Positions 9,179 through 21,432 are shown, numbered from the stretch's first letter. The stretch: 64,000 nt of DNA from Neoroseomonas oryzicola (GCF_012163135.1 NZ_JAAVUP010000008.1:1-64000); one strand, 5' to 3'. Notes: generated by a model from the sequence alone, not told the origin. Numbers and translations: made by a program.

Positions 9179-10884
9179 GGCGGCGATGCTGCAGGCCGCC
9201 GCGGATGGGGATGTCGGCGGCGGGGGGCCAGCCCCCCGAGCCCCCCGCCGGGAGGCAAAGGCCTCCCGGACCCTCGATTCCGTTGGGGCGAGAAGAGGCA
9301 GGGCGCGCCATGCCTCTCCCTCTCTTCGCCCCATTGACCGCGGGGTCCGGGGAGGCCGCAGCCTCCCCGGCGGGGGTCCAGGGGGCGGCGCCCCCTGGCC
9401 GCGCCCCCCAACCGCAGCGCCGCACCCTCGCCCTCCTCCTCCCCCGCCTGCCTGTCGAGCGCCTGCGTCGTCCCGGCCCGGTCGCCGTCTGGGCGCAGCG
9501 TGGGGCGCGGCGGGTGGTGGTCTCGGTCAGCGCCGAGGCCTCGGCTGCCGGGCTGCGGGCCGGCCAGGCTTTGGCGGATGCGCAGGCGATCCTGCCGGAG
9601 GTGGTGCTGGTGCCGGAGGATCCGGCCGGCGACGCCGCGGCGCTGGAACGCCTGGCGCTCTGGGCACTGCGCTTCACGCCGCTGGTGGGGCTGGTGGCGG
9701 AGGACGGGTTGATCCTCGACATCACCGGCGTGGACCATTTGTTCGGCGGCGAGGCCGCCCTGCGGGAGGAGGTGCTGGGCCGGCTCGGGCGCATGGGGCT
9801 GACAGCCCGCGGGGCGGTCGCAGGGATGGCGGGCACGGCGGTCGCGCTGGTGCGGGGCGGCTGGGAGGGCGTGCTGCCCACGAGGCAGGAGGCACCCGCG
9901 GTCGCGCCGCTCGGCCTCGCGGCGCTGCGGCTGGAACCCGATCTCGTCGGGGCCTTGCAGGGGCTGGGGCTGCGCGATGTCGGCAGCGTGGCGGCGCAGC
10001 CCCGTGCGGGGCTGGTGCGACGCTTCGGTGCCGGCCTGGCACGCGCGCTGGATGAGGCCCTGGGCCACGCCGCGCGCCCGATCACCCCCATCCGCCCGCC
10101 GCCGGAGATGGCAGTGGCGCGCGACTTCGCCGATCCGGTGGTGACGCGGGAAGGGATCGAGGCAGCGCTGGCCGGCCTGCTGGACGATCTGTGCCGCGCG
10201 TTGCGCGAGGCGGGACGCGGCGCGCGGCGGATGCTGCTGCGCACGCACCGCGTGGATGGGGAGGTGCAGGACATCGCGATCGGCACGGGCCTCGCGACGC
10301 GGGACCCGAAGCACCTCGCGCGCCTCTTCCAGGGGAAACTGGACCGCCTGGCGCCGGAGTGCGGCTTCGAGCGGATCACGCTGGAAGCGCCACGCACGGA
10401 TCCGCTGACCGGCGCGCAGGAAAACCTCGGCACGGCGGGACGCACGGCGCGGCAGGAGGAACTGGCGCAGCTGCTCGACCGGCTGTCGCAGCGCCTGCCG
10501 GTATGGCGGCTGGCGCCGCGCGCGAGCCACTGGCCGGAACGCGCCATGGCGCGCGCCGATCCCTTCGCGCCGGTGGCGGTGCCCGAGGGCTGGGCGCCGC
10601 GGCCGCGACCGGTGCGGCTGCTGCGCAAGCCGCCGGCGCTCGAGGTGATGGCGGAAGTGCCCGACGGCCCGCCCTTCCGGCTGCGCCTCGGCCGCGCCTG
10701 GCAGCGCGTACTGCGCGCCGAAGGCCCCGAGCGGATCGAACCGGAATGGTGGCGTGACCGGCCCGACCGGCTGCCGCGCGACTATTATCGCGTGGAGCTG
10801 GAATCGGGCGCGCGGCTCTGGGTCTGCCGCGCCGGTCCGATGGGGGCCGAGGCGCGCTGGGTGCTGCACGGGCACCTCCCGTGA
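9175..10884 (+). CDS. imuB: Inactive Y-family polymerase subunit ImuB
   Basis: A 569-residue Y-family polymerase homologue that acts as adaptor between the beta clamp and DnaE2. The conserved fold begins only near residue 82 (RRTLALLLPRLPVERLRR). The N-terminal acidic residues of active Y-family polymerases are absent there, as is usual for ImuB. The GTG start overlaps the imuA stop (GTGA), matching the next junction. The first ~80 residues are encoded by GC palindromes (9221-9269, 9347-9398) and have a biased Gly/Pro/Arg composition. An internal ATG at 9310 (MPLPLFAPL) is an alternative start. LPLF there resembles a clamp-binding core, but without the leading Gln. Confidence 0.87.
   Translation: MRRRCCRPPRMGMSAAGGQPPEPPAGRQRPPGPSIPLGREEAGRAMPLPLFAPLTAGSGEAAASPAGVQGAAPPGRAPQPQRRTLALLLPRLPVERLRRPGPVAVWAQRGARRVVVSVSAEASAAGLRAGQALADAQAILPEVVLVPEDPAGDAAALERLALWALRFTPLVGLVAEDGLILDITGVDHLFGGEAALREEVLGRLGRMGLTARGAVAGMAGTAVALVRGGWEGVLPTRQEAPAVAPLGLAALRLEPDLVGALQGLGLRDVGSVAAQPRAGLVRRFGAGLARALDEALGHAARPITPIRPPPEMAVARDFADPVVTREGIEAALAGLLDDLCRALREAGRGARRMLLRTHRVDGEVQDIAIGTGLATRDPKHLARLFQGKLDRLAPECGFERITLEAPRTDPLTGAQENLGTAGRTARQEELAQLLDRLSQRLPVWRLAPRASHWPERAMARADPFAPVAVPEGWAPRPRPVRLLRKPPALEVMAEVPDGPPFRLRLGRAWQRVLRAEGPERIEPEWWRDRPDRLPRDYYRVELESGARLWVCRAGPMGAEARWVLHGHLP
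9221..9269. repeat. GC palindromes inside the 5' part of imuB
   Basis: Two perfect hairpins stand side by side: CGGGGGGC/GCCCCCCG (9221-9228 with 9231-9238) and CCGGGAGGC/GCCTCCCGG (9248-9256 with 9261-9269, loop AAAG). They resemble GC-rich intergenic elements seen in many Acetobacteraceae genomes, yet here they lie in the open frame of imuB. Confidence 0.7.
9347..9398. repeat. Second pair of GC palindromes in imuB
   Basis: CCGGGGAGGC/GCCTCCCCGG (9347-9356 with 9361-9370, loop CGCA) is followed at once by CCAGGGGGC/GCCCCCTGG (9378-9386 with 9390-9398, loop GGC). The arms resemble those of the first pair 78 bases upstream, so this looks like a repeat family rather than chance. It precedes the first conserved ImuB residue by about 20 bases. 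Confidence 0.7.
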
Positions 10885-13800
10885 CCGGCTTCGCCGAGCT
10901 CGGTGCGCTGACGAATTTCTCCTTCCTCGAGGGCGCGTCGCATCCGCACGAGATCGTCGCGACGGCGAAGGCGCTCGGCCATGCCGCGATCGGCGTGGCG
11001 GACCGCAATTCCTTCGCCGGCGTGGTGCGCGTGCATGTCGCGGCGCGGGAGGAAGGGCTGCGCTTCGTCCCCGGCGTGCGACTCTGCCTGGAGGATGGCT
11101 TCGACTACCTCGCCTGGCCGACCGACCGTGCGGCCTGGGGGCGGCTGACGCGGCTGCTCTCGGCGGGGCGCATGGCGGCGCCGAAGGGGGAATGCCGCAT
11201 CGATCGCGCGGCGCTGGTCGCGCATGCGGCGGGCAGCGTCATGGCCCTGGTCGCGCCCGCGGCGGCCGGGGCGGATTTCGCGGCAAGGCTGCGTGCCGAT
11301 GCCGCGGCGCTGCATCCGCATCTCGCCCTGCCGCTCTTCTGCGCCGTCGCGCATCGCTTCCGCGGGGACGACCGCAAGCGGCTCGATGCGCTGGCGCGGA
11401 TCGGCCCGCCGCTGCTCGCCGCCGGCGGTGCGCGCTTCCACGGGCCGGAACGACGGCGGCTGGCCGATGTGCTGACCGCAATCCGCCTGCGCACCACGGT
11501 CGATGCGCTCGGCTTCGCGGCGGAAGCGAATGCCGAGGCGCATTTGAAGCCGCCGGCCGAGATGTGGCGCCTCTTCCAGGGGCACGAGGAGGCGGTGGCG
11601 AACACGGCCCGCGTGGTCGAGGCCTGCCGCTTCAGCCTCGACGAACTGCGCTACGAATACCCGAAGGAGGTCCTCGACGCCGGCCGCACGGCGCAGGAGA
11701 CGCTGCAGGCGCGCATCGCGGAGGCGCTGCGGGCACGCTGGCCGAACGGCCCGTCGGCGAAACTGCGCCGGCTGCTCGACGAGGAACTCGCGCTGATCGC
11801 GCAGCTCGACTACGCGCCCTATTTCCTCACGGTGCACGAGATCGTCCGCTTCGCGGAAAGCCAGGGCATCCTGTTCCAGGGGCGCGGCTCGGCGGCGAAT
11901 TCTGCGGTCTGCTACGTGCTCGGCATCACCGCGGCGGATGTCGAGACGCATAACCTGCTCTTCGCCCGCTTCCTCTCGACCGCGCGCAACGAGCCGCCCG
12001 ACATCGACGTGGACTTCGAGCATGAGCGGCGCGAGGAGGTGATCCAGCACATCTACCAGCGCTACGGCCGCGACCGCGCCGCGCTCTGCGCCACGCTGAA
12101 CCGCTACCGGCCACGCGGCGCGATCCGCGAGGTCGGCAAGGCGCTCGGCCTGACGGAGGACATCACCGCCGGCCTCGCCAAGGCCGTCTGGGGCCCGCGC
12201 GGGGACCGCGACATGACGGAGGTCGCGGCCGAGAAGGGCCTCGACGCGGCGGCCGACCCGCGCCTCGCGCTCGCGATCGAACTGGCGGAGGAGATCCAGG
12301 ACTTCCCCCGCCACCTCTCCACCCATGTCGGCGGCTTCGTCATCACCGAGGGGCCGCTGGTCGAACTCGCCGTCGTCTCCAACGCGGCGATGGAGGACCG
12401 CACCACCCTCGAATGGGACAAGGACGACATCGAGGCGCTGCGCATGCTGAAGGTCGATGTGCTCGGCCTCGGCATGCTGACCTGCCTGAAGCGCGGCTTC
12501 GCGTTGATCGAACGACACCACGGCAGGCGCATCGGGCTGCGGGACCTGCCGCCCACGGATCCCAGGGTCTATGCGATGCTGCGCAAGGCGGACGCGGTCG
12601 GCGTCTTCCAGGTGGAAAGCCGCGCGCAGATGAACATGCTGCCGCGCCTCAAGCCCAAGGAATTCTACGACCTGGTGGTGGAGGTCGCGATCGTCCGCCC
12701 GGGGCCGATCCAGGGCGACATGGTGCATCCCTACCTGCGACGGCGGGACGGACTGGAACCCGCGGACATCCCCTCCCCCACCCAGGGCGATCCGAACGAG
12801 CTCAGGGCCGTGCTGCAGCACACCTACGGCGTGCCGCTCTTCCAGGAACAGGCGATGCGCATCGCCATCGTCGCCGCCGGCTTCACGCCGACCGAGGCGG
12901 ATGCGCTCCGCCGCGCCATGGCGACCTTCCGCAACGAGGGCAAGGTCGCCGCCTTCCGGCAGAAATTCATCGGCGGCATGCTCCGCCGCGGCTATCCGGA
13001 GGACTTCGCCGAGCGCTGCTTCCACCAGATCGAGGGCTTCGGCAGCTACGGCTTTCCGGAAAGCCACGCCATGTCCTTCGCCCTGCTCGTCTACGCGAGC
13101 GCCTGGGTGAAGTGCCACCACCCCGCGGTCTTCGCCTGCGCGCTGCTCAACAGCCAGCCCATGGGCTTCTACGCGCCGGCGCAGATCGTGCGGGACGCGA
13201 AGGACCACGACGTCGCGGTGCGCGCCATCGACGTGACCGCGAGCGACTGGGACTGCACCCTGGAGCACGATCCGCGCAGCGCGGAGGGATTCGCGCTCCG
13301 GCTTGGCCTGCGCCTGGTGACGGGCTTGGGGTCTGAGGATGCGCGGAAGCTCGCGGAGACGCGGGCAGAAGCGCCCTTCGCTTCCATCGCGGATCTCGCG
13401 CAGCGGACGCGGCTCGACCGCGGAGCGCTGGAGGCGCTGGCGCAGGCGGACGCTTTCCGCGGCCTCGGCCGTGACCGCCGCGCGGCACTCTGGGATGCCG
13501 CAGCGCTCTCGGTGCCAGCGCCCCCGCTCGCCGCGCATGAAGGCGCCGAGGCCGCCCCGCGCCTGCCGCGTGCGACGGCCGGCGAGCAGACGGTGCTCGA
13601 CTATGCCGGCACCGGCCTGACGCTGCGCGCCCATCCGCTGGCGCTGCTCCGCCCGCAGTTCGAAGCGCTGCGCCTCGCGGACACGCGCGCGCTCGCGGCC
13701 GGGCGGCAGGGGCAAAGGCTGCGCCTGCCCGGCCTCGTCCTGGTGCGCCAGCGCCCCGGCAGCGCCAAGGGGGTGGTGTTCTTCACCATCGAGGACGAGC

Positions 13801-14102
13801 ACGGCATCGCCAACCTCGTCATGTATCCCGACATCGCCGAGCGCTTCCGCGCCACGGTGGTCGGCGCGCGCCTGATCGTCGCGGAAGGCACCGTCGAGCG
13901 ACACGACGCCTCCGAGGTGCCGATCCTCCACCTGCTCATCCGCCGGGTGGAAGACCGGACCGACCTGCTGGAAGGCCTGCACCTGCAGGAGACCCCCCGC
14001 TGGGACGCCGCCATGGCCCGCGCGGACGAGGTGCGTCGCCCCGACTACCGCCGCGATGCGCCCCCGCGGCTGCGCATGCCGCCGAGCCGCGATTTCCACT
14101 GA
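10881..14102 (+). CDS. dnaE2: Error-prone DNA polymerase DnaE2 (ImuC)
   Basis: A 1073-residue C-family polymerase, the catalytic member of the SOS mutasome. The N-terminal PHP domain (ELGALTNFSFLEGASHP, residues 5-21) is followed by the polymerase core with PDIDVDF. Its aspartates D376 and D378 match catalytic D401 and D403 of E. coli DnaE; the third is in LKVDVLGLG. An OB-fold near the C-terminus (GVVFFTIEDEHGIANLV) precedes the end. As is usual for DnaE2, the protein is shorter than replicative DnaE and lacks its C-terminal tail. The GTG start overlaps the imuB stop (GTGA), so the three genes are translationally coupled under one LexA-controlled promoter. Confidence 0.93.
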   Translation: MTGFAELGALTNFSFLEGASHPHEIVATAKALGHAAIGVADRNSFAGVVRVHVAAREEGLRFVPGVRLCLEDGFDYLAWPTDRAAWGRLTRLLSAGRMAAPKGECRIDRAALVAHAAGSVMALVAPAAAGADFAARLRADAAALHPHLALPLFCAVAHRFRGDDRKRLDALARIGPPLLAAGGARFHGPERRRLADVLTAIRLRTTVDALGFAAEANAEAHLKPPAEMWRLFQGHEEAVANTARVVEACRFSLDELRYEYPKEVLDAGRTAQETLQARIAEALRARWPNGPSAKLRRLLDEELALIAQLDYAPYFLTVHEIVRFAESQGILFQGRGSAANSAVCYVLGITAADVETHNLLFARFLSTARNEPPDIDVDFEHERREEVIQHIYQRYGRDRAALCATLNRYRPRGAIREVGKALGLTEDITAGLAKAVWGPRGDRDMTEVAAEKGLDAAADPRLALAIELAEEIQDFPRHLSTHVGGFVITEGPLVELAVVSNAAMEDRTTLEWDKDDIEALRMLKVDVLGLGMLTCLKRGFALIERHHGRRIGLRDLPPTDPRVYAMLRKADAVGVFQVESRAQMNMLPRLKPKEFYDLVVEVAIVRPGPIQGDMVHPYLRRRDGLEPADIPSPTQGDPNELRAVLQHTYGVPLFQEQAMRIAIVAAGFTPTEADALRRAMATFRNEGKVAAFRQKFIGGMLRRGYPEDFAERCFHQIEGFGSYGFPESHAMSFALLVYASAWVKCHHPAVFACALLNSQPMGFYAPAQIVRDAKDHDVAVRAIDVTASDWDCTLEHDPRSAEGFALRLGLRLVTGLGSEDARKLAETRAEAPFASIADLAQRTRLDRGALEALAQADAFRGLGRDRRAALWDAAALSVPAPPLAAHEGAEAAPRLPRATAGEQTVLDYAGTGLTLRAHPLALLRPQFEALRLADTRALAAGRQGQRLRLPGLVLVRQRPGSAKGVVFFTIEDEHGIANLVMYPDIAERFRATVVGARLIVAEGTVERHDASEVPILHLLIRRVEDRTDLLEGLHLQETPRWDAAMARADEVRRPDYRRDAPPRLRMPPSRDFH

Positions 14103-14116
14103 CATCTAGTGTTATT

Positions 14117-14135
14117 GCGAATCATTCTCATTTGC
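14117..14135. promoter_or_regulatory. Fur-like box
   Basis: The 19-base stretch GCGAATCATTCTCATTTGC is an imperfect dyad (GCRAAT ... ATTYGC) that closely matches iron-regulated Fur boxes of proteobacteria. It sits 29 bases before the start codon of the next gene in an AT-rich island between dnaE2 and that gene. Fur or a Fur-like regulator as binder is inferred; in alphaproteobacteria Irr and RirA can take over this role. Confidence 0.6.
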
Positions 14136-14587
14136 TGTAGTCATGGCCCGGAAAGGAGTCCCGATGAGCACAGCAGGCATTCCCCGCTGGCCCTGGGCCG
14201 ACGCCGAGACGGACGATCTGCCCCCGCCCGAGCGCCTGCTGCTGGACGCGATCCGCGCCTGGCACGCGGCCGCCCGCGCCGCCACGCCGCCCTTGCCCGC
14301 AGCGCAGATGGTGCTGGTGACCGAGGAAGCCGGCATCGCCGCCCCGATGCTGGATGCGCTGCTGCGTGCCGCCCCGGTCGCCGCGGGCTGCCCGCTCTGC
14401 CCGCGGGTGACGCTGCAGGAAGCAGCGCTGCTGCTCGCCTGCGCCCTAGCCCAACGCGGCGCGCGCAGCGAGGCGCTCGCCGCGCTGCTCCGCCTCGTGC
14501 CACTGCAATCGGCCTATGGCGCGATGCCGCCGGCGATCCACCTCGGCTGCGCGCTGCGCCGCGCCGGCCTGCTGATGCGCCACCCGA

Positions 14588-16596
<2,009 letters not shown>

Positions 16597-16597
<1 letters not shown>

Positions 16598-18207
16598 CAC
16601 ATGCGGAACACGCCGAAGCGCGTCTCCTCGATCGGGGCGTTCAGCGAGGCGGCCATGGCAAGTCCGAGCACGTCGCGCGTATCGGCGGGGTCGATGATGC
16701 CGTCGTCCCACAGCCGCGCGGTGGCGTAGTAGGGATCGCCCTCGCGCTCGTACTTCTCGCGGATCGGCGCCTTGAAGGCGTCCTCCGCCTCGGGGCTCCA
16801 GGATTCGCCGCGCGCCTCGATGTTGTCGCGGCGCAGGGTGGCGAGCACGCTCGCCGCCTGCTCCCCGCCCATCACCGAGATGCGCGAATTCGGCCAGGTG
16901 AACAGGAAGCGCGGCGAATAGGCGCGCCCGCACATGCCGTAGTTGCCCGCCCCGAAGGACCCGCCAGTGATGACGGTGAACTTCGGCACGTTCGCGCTGG
17001 CGACGGCCGTGACCAGCTTCGCGCCGTCCTTGGCGATGCCGCCGGCCTCGTATTTCCGCCCCACCATGAAGCCCGCGATGTTCTGCAGGAACAGCAACGG
17101 AATGCCGCGCTGGCAGCAGAGCTCGACGAAATGCGCCCCCTTCTGCGCCGATTCCGAGAACAGGATGCCGTTGTTCGCCAGGATCCCGACCGGCATCCCC
17201 CAGATCCGAGCGAAGCCGCAGACCAGCGTCGTGCCGTAGCGGTGCTTGAACTCATCGAGCTCCGATCCGTCGACGATCCGCGCGATGATCTCCCGCGCCT
17301 CGACCGGCGTGCGCAGGTCAGGCGGGACGATCCCGTGCAGTTCCGCCGGGTCGTAGCGCGGCGGCGTCGGATCGCGCGTCGCGAGTGTCGCGCGCGGCCC
17401 TGCCCCGAGATTGGCGACGATCCGCCGCACGATGCCGAGCGCATGCATGTCGTCCGCCGCGAAATGGTCGGCGACGCCGGACAGCCGCGTATGGACATCC
17501 GCGCCGCCGAGATCCTCGGCGCTCACCACCTCCCCCGTCGCCGCCTTCACCAGCGGCGGGCCGGCGAGGAAGATCGTGCCCTGCTCGCGCACGATCACCG
17601 CCTCGTCGCACATGGCGGGCACATAGGCGCCGCCGGCGGTGCAGGACCCCATCACCGAGGCGATCTGCGGAATGCCCGCCCCCGACATGCGCGCCTGGTT
17701 GTAGAAGATGCGGCCGAAATGCTCGCGATCGGGGAAGATCTCGTCCTGGTTCGGCAGGTTCGCCCCGCCCGAATCAACCAGATAGATGCACGGTAGCCGG
17801 TTCTGCGCGGCAATCTCCTGCGCCCGCAGGTGCTTCTTCACCGTGACCGGGTAGTAGGTGCCGCCCTTCACCGTCGCATCATTGGCAACGATGACGCATT
17901 CGCGGCCCGAGACGCGGCCGATGCCGGTGATCATCCCGGCGCCCGGAACCTCCCCGCCATACATGCCATGCGCTGCGAGCGGCGAGAGTTCCAGGAACGG
18001 GGCGCCGCGGTCGATCAGGCGCTCCACGCGCTCCCGCGGCAACAGCTTGCCGCGCGCGACGTGCTTCTGCCGCGCCGCCTCGGGCCCGCCGGCCGCGGCC
18101 TCGGCCGTGCGGGCGCCGAGCGTGTCGAGCAGCCCGCGCATCGTCGCCGCATTCGCGCGGAACGGTTCCGAGCGCGTGTCGACGGAGGAGGAAAGGACGT
18201 GGCTCAC
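16597..18207 (-). CDS. mccB: Methylcrotonyl-CoA carboxylase carboxyltransferase subunit
   Basis: A 536-residue carboxyltransferase with two crotonase-like halves. [31 protein letters not shown] and [22 protein letters not shown] are close to human MCCC2 and bacterial MCC beta chains, and the second half has [19 protein letters not shown] and [15 protein letters not shown]. It moves carboxyl from biotin to 3-methylcrotonyl-CoA. The start is GTG inside a GTGA overlap with the ivd stop. Length and motifs match MCC rather than propionyl-CoA carboxylase. Confidence 0.94.
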
Positions 18208-19376
18208 GCGGTTTCCTTGAACAATTCGCGGCCGATGAGCATGCGGCGGATCTCGCTGGTGCCGGCGCCGATCTCGTAGAGCTTGGCGTCGCGCAGCAGC
18301 CGGCCCGGCGCGTTCTCGTTGATGTAGCCATTGCCGCCGAGGATCTGGATGGCATCCAGCGCCGCCTTGGTCGCGGCCTCGGCGGCGAACAGGATCGCCC
18401 CGGCCGCGTCCTTGCGCGTCGTCTTGCCCTGGTCGCAGGCGCGCGCCACGGCATAGACGTAGGCCCGGCAGGCATTCAGCACCGTGTACATGTCCGCGAG
18501 CTTGGCCTGGATGAGCTGGAACTCGCCGATCGCCTGGCCGAACTGCTTGCGCTCATGGACATAGGGCACGACGAGATCCAGGCAGGCCTGCAGTATGCCG
18601 AGCGGCCCCGCCGCCAGCACCGCGCGCTCATAGTCGAGCCCCGACATCAGCACGCGCACGCCGCCGCCGACCTGCCCGAGCACATTCTCCTCGGGCACCT
18701 CGCAATCCTCGAAGACGAGTTCGCTGGTAGGCGATCCGCGCATGCCGAGCTTGTCGAGCTTCTGCGCCGGCCTGAACCCCTTGAAGTCGCGCTCGACGAT
18801 GAAGGCGGTGATGCCCTTCGGGCCGGCCGCGAGGTCCGTCTTGGCATAGACCACCATGGTCTCGGCGTAATGCGCGTTGGTGATCCACATCTTCGTGCCA
18901 TTCAGCACGTAGCGGTCGCCGCGCTTGTCGGCGCGCAGTCGCATGGACACGACGTCGCTGCCCGCCCCCGGCTCGCTCATCGCCAGGGCGCCGAGATGCT
19001 CGCCCGAGATCAGCTTCGGCAGATAGCGCCGCTTCTGCTCCTCGCTGCCGTTGCGGCGGATCTGGTTCACGCAGAGGTTGGAATGCGCCCCGTAGGAGAG
19101 GCCAACGGAGGCCGAGGCGCGGCTGACCTCCTCCATCGCGACGCAATGGGCGACGTAGCCCATGTTCGCCCCGCCATACTCCTCCTCGACCGTGATGCCG
19201 TGCAGGCCCAGCGCGCCCATCTCCGGCCACAGGTGCCGGGGGAATTCGTCAGTGCGGTCGATCTCGGCCGCGATCGGCGCGATCCGCTCGGACGCAAAGG
19301 ACCGCACCGTGTCGCGCAGCATGTCGACCTCGTCGCCGAGGCCGAAGTCGAGGGTCGGGATCTGGTTCTTGGTCAT
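18204..19376 (-). CDS. ivd: Isovaleryl-CoA dehydrogenase
   Basis: A 390-residue acyl-CoA dehydrogenase that oxidises isovaleryl-CoA to 3-methylcrotonyl-CoA using FAD, in leucine degradation. Two points identify it as IVD and not a generic ACAD: the catalytic glutamate is in the [14 protein letters not shown] helix (equivalent to human E254), and the position used by other ACADs is glycine in [12 protein letters not shown]. Further matches are [16 protein letters not shown] and LGGNGYINE. The chosen ATG has GGGGAGGAG upstream; the frame continues further but without support. It leads the ivd-mccB-mccA operon. Confidence 0.94.
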   Translation of the reverse strand: MTKNQIPTLDFGLGDEVDMLRDTVRSFASERIAPIAAEIDRTDEFPRHLWPEMGALGLHGITVEEEYGGANMGYVAHCVAMEEVSRASASVGLSYGAHSNLCVNQIRRNGSEEQKRRYLPKLISGEHLGALAMSEPGAGSDVVSMRLRADKRGDRYVLNGTKMWITNAHYAETMVVYAKTDLAAGPKGITAFIVERDFKGFRPAQKLDKLGMRGSPTSELVFEDCEVPEENVLGQVGGGVRVLMSGLDYERAVLAAGPLGILQACLDLVVPYVHERKQFGQAIGEFQLIQAKLADMYTVLNACRAYVYAVARACDQGKTTRKDAAGAILFAAEAATKAALDAIQILGGNGYINENAPGRLLRDAKLYEIGAGTSEIRRMLIGRELFKETA

Positions 19377-19435
19377 GGCGTCTCCTCCCCTGCAGGATCG
19401 CCGCCGGGGGGCGCCGTGCCAAGCGTCTTCGCAGG

Positions 19436-20176
19436 CTACCCCCGAAGGGCTATGGCGAGCGGCGGGTCGTCCGTGGTCAGGCACTCGATCCCGAGGCCAA
19501 GCATCCGGCGGATCGACGCCTCATGGTTCGCCCCCCAGACCGAGACGCGGATGCCCGCGCCCTGGAAGGCCGCGCAGCCCTCGGCATCGAGAACCGATTG
19601 CGGCAGGCCGATCTCCGGAAACCCATACGCCTTGGTCACCGCGATCGCGCCGCGGATGCCGAGCGAGGCATAGGTCCGGCCTTCCATCAGCCAGGCGACG
19701 CCCGCAAGCCCACCTGCAGCCTGGGCTTCCGCCGCCGTCCCCGCATCGAAGGCGATGACCCAGGATTTGCGCCGCAGGCCGTACTGGTCGAGCGCCGCCA
19801 TGACGCGCGACACCAGGCCCCGATAGGGCCGCCCATCGGTATCGCCCTTCACTTCAATCCGCGGCGCGATGGCGGTGCCGCGATAGACATCGAGCATCTC
19901 GCCGAGCAGCGGCACCGTCCCGCCCGCGCAGCCCTTCACCCGCAGCCGGGTGACGGCCGAGGTGGGCAGCGCCGCGACAGGCCCGGTGCCATCCGTGGTC
20001 CGGTCGAGGGTCGCGTCATGCATGACCACGGCATCCCCGTCGGCCGAGGCATGGACGTCGCATTCCACCTGCTCGAGCGCGAGGCCCGCGGTCGCGCGGA
20101 AGGCCGTCATGCTGTTCTCGGGCCAGAGGAAGGCACCGCCGCGGTGGCTGGCGATGGCGGTGCGGGGCTCGGTCAT
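19436..20176 (-). CDS. ugpQ: Glycerophosphodiester phosphodiesterase
   Basis: A 246-residue GDPD TIM barrel, cytoplasmic (no signal peptide), that splits glycerophosphodiesters to glycerol 3-phosphate and an alcohol. Catalytic and metal residues are seen in SHRGG near residue 11, PENS, and [17 protein letters not shown] (Glu, Asp, His of the GDPD motif). C-terminal SVWGANHE and TTDDP fit the family. It has its own promoter region on the far side from the divergent TRAP-type binding protein, 59 bp upstream of ivd. Confidence 0.88.
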   Translation of the reverse strand: MTEPRTAIASHRGGAFLWPENSMTAFRATAGLALEQVECDVHASADGDAVVMHDATLDRTTDGTGPVAALPTSAVTRLRVKGCAGGTVPLLGEMLDVYRGTAIAPRIEVKGDTDGRPYRGLVSRVMAALDQYGLRRKSWVIAFDAGTAAEAQAAGGLAGVAWLMEGRTYASLGIRGAIAVTKAYGFPEIGLPQSVLDAEGCAAFQGAGIRVSVWGANHEASIRRMLGLGIECLTTDDPPLAIALRG

Positions 20177-20347
20177 GGGGCGCTGTCTCGAATGTGTAGT
20201 GCCGGTCCGGAACCGCGAGGGCAGACCATCGCCTCGGCGACCCGTCCCGGGAAGGCGCCGCCAGACCCGCTTTCGTTAAGGAAAGCTGTGACACGCTTCG
20301 CCCAATGGTGGCAATAACGGCACGGGTTCGCGTGCCAGGAGGTATGC

Positions 20348-21430
20348 ATGGTCCGGTCCGTGATCCACAGGATCGCGTCCGCCGCACTCTTGGGGGGCTT
20401 CCTGGCCCTTCTGCCGGCGTTCCCGGGGGCGCAACCCGCTCCCCAGGGGGAAACCCCGATCCGGCTCAAGATCGTCGGCGGCCTCGCGGATGTCAGCCAG
20501 TACGTCCGCTACGAGGAGCCGTTCTGGCGCCAGCACCTGCAGGAGGTCTCGGGCGGGCGGCTGCGCGCCGAGATCGCGCCCTTCGACCGCAGCGGCATCC
20601 GGGCGCAGGAAATGCTGGCCCTCATGCGCCTCGGCGTGGTGCCCTTCGGGACGGTGCTGCTGGCCGTGGTCAGCACCGAGGAACCCGAATTCAACGCCGT
20701 CGACCTGCCCGTCGTGAACCCGGACATGGCGGCGCTGCGCCAGACGATCGCGCTCTACCGCCCGCATCTCGAGGCCCTGCTGGCCGAGCGCTACGATGTC
20801 GAGCTCCTCGGCATCTACACCTACCCGGCCCAGGTCGTGTTCTGCAAAGCGCCCTTCAGCGGGCTCTCCGGCCTGGCCGGGCGCCGGATCCGGACCTCCT
20901 CGGTCGGCCAGTCGGAGATGTTCGCCGCCCTCGGCGCCACCCCGGTCGTGATCCCGTTTGGGGAAACACTTGCCGCCCTGCGGTCGGGTGTCGTGGAATG
21001 CGCGGTGACCGGCACCCTCTCGGCGAACTCCATCGGCCTGCATGAGGTGACCACTCATGTGCATGCCATGGCGATCACCTGGGGCCTGTCGGTCTTCGGC
21101 GCCAACCGCGCCGCATGGCAGGCACTGCCCGAATGGGCCCGGACCCTCATCCGGGAGGAGGTCGGAAAGCTTGAGCAGGAGATCTGGCAGGCTGCCGAGG
21201 TCGAGACCGGCGAGGGCCTCGCCTGCAACACCGGGCAGGGGAACTGTGCCACGGGGCGGCGCGGGACGATGACGCTCGTGCCCGTCTCCCCGGCCGACGA
21301 GACCCGCCGGCTCCGCCTGCTGACGGAAAGCGTCCTGCCCGGCTGGGTGCGCCGCTGCGGGGAAGCCTGCGTCGACGCCTGGAACACGCGCCTGGCGCCG
21401 GCGCTCGGCGTGGCGGCCCGCAACGACTAG
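20348..21430 (+). CDS. TRAP-type (DctP-like) periplasmic binding protein, probable sensor partner
   Basis: A 360-residue secreted protein: signal peptide about residues 1-28 ending near PAFPGAQ, then a DctP fold (KIVGGLADVSQYVRYEEPF, LAGRRIRTSSVGQSEMFAALGATPVVIPFGE). The region GLAGRRIRT with a conserved Arg is where TRAP proteins bind carboxylates. The ATG follows AGGAGGT. No TRAP permease genes (dctQ, dctM) are near; instead a hybrid histidine kinase with a periplasmic domain starts two bases after the stop. I infer that the protein senses a ligand for that kinase. A normal transport role with distant permeases remains possible. Its C-terminus carries three Cys (AC near residue 292, NC near 299, RC near 338). 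Confidence 0.8.
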   Translation: MVRSVIHRIASAALLGGFLALLPAFPGAQPAPQGETPIRLKIVGGLADVSQYVRYEEPFWRQHLQEVSGGRLRAEIAPFDRSGIRAQEMLALMRLGVVPFGTVLLAVVSTEEPEFNAVDLPVVNPDMAALRQTIALYRPHLEALLAERYDVELLGIYTYPAQVVFCKAPFSGLSGLAGRRIRTSSVGQSEMFAALGATPVVIPFGETLAALRSGVVECAVTGTLSANSIGLHEVTTHVHAMAITWGLSVFGANRAAWQALPEWARTLIREEVGKLEQEIWQAAEVETGEGLACNTGQGNCATGRRGTMTLVPVSPADETRRLRLLTESVLPGWVRRCGEACVDAWNTRLAPALGVAARND

Positions 21431-21432
21431 CG

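Noticed and set aside
9221-9398. CRISPR or transposon interpretation of the palindromes
   Set aside because: There are no regular spacers, no terminal repeats and no transposase; hairpin repeats explain them better.
8251-10875. Open frame opposite imuA and imuB
   Set aside because: No family motifs, ignores gene boundaries and the LexA box; an artefact of GC content.
10785-14105. Long open frame on the minus strand opposite dnaE2
   Set aside because: Antisense shadow caused by high GC; composition is Arg/His/Gly-rich with no domain, whereas the plus strand encodes a full DnaE2.
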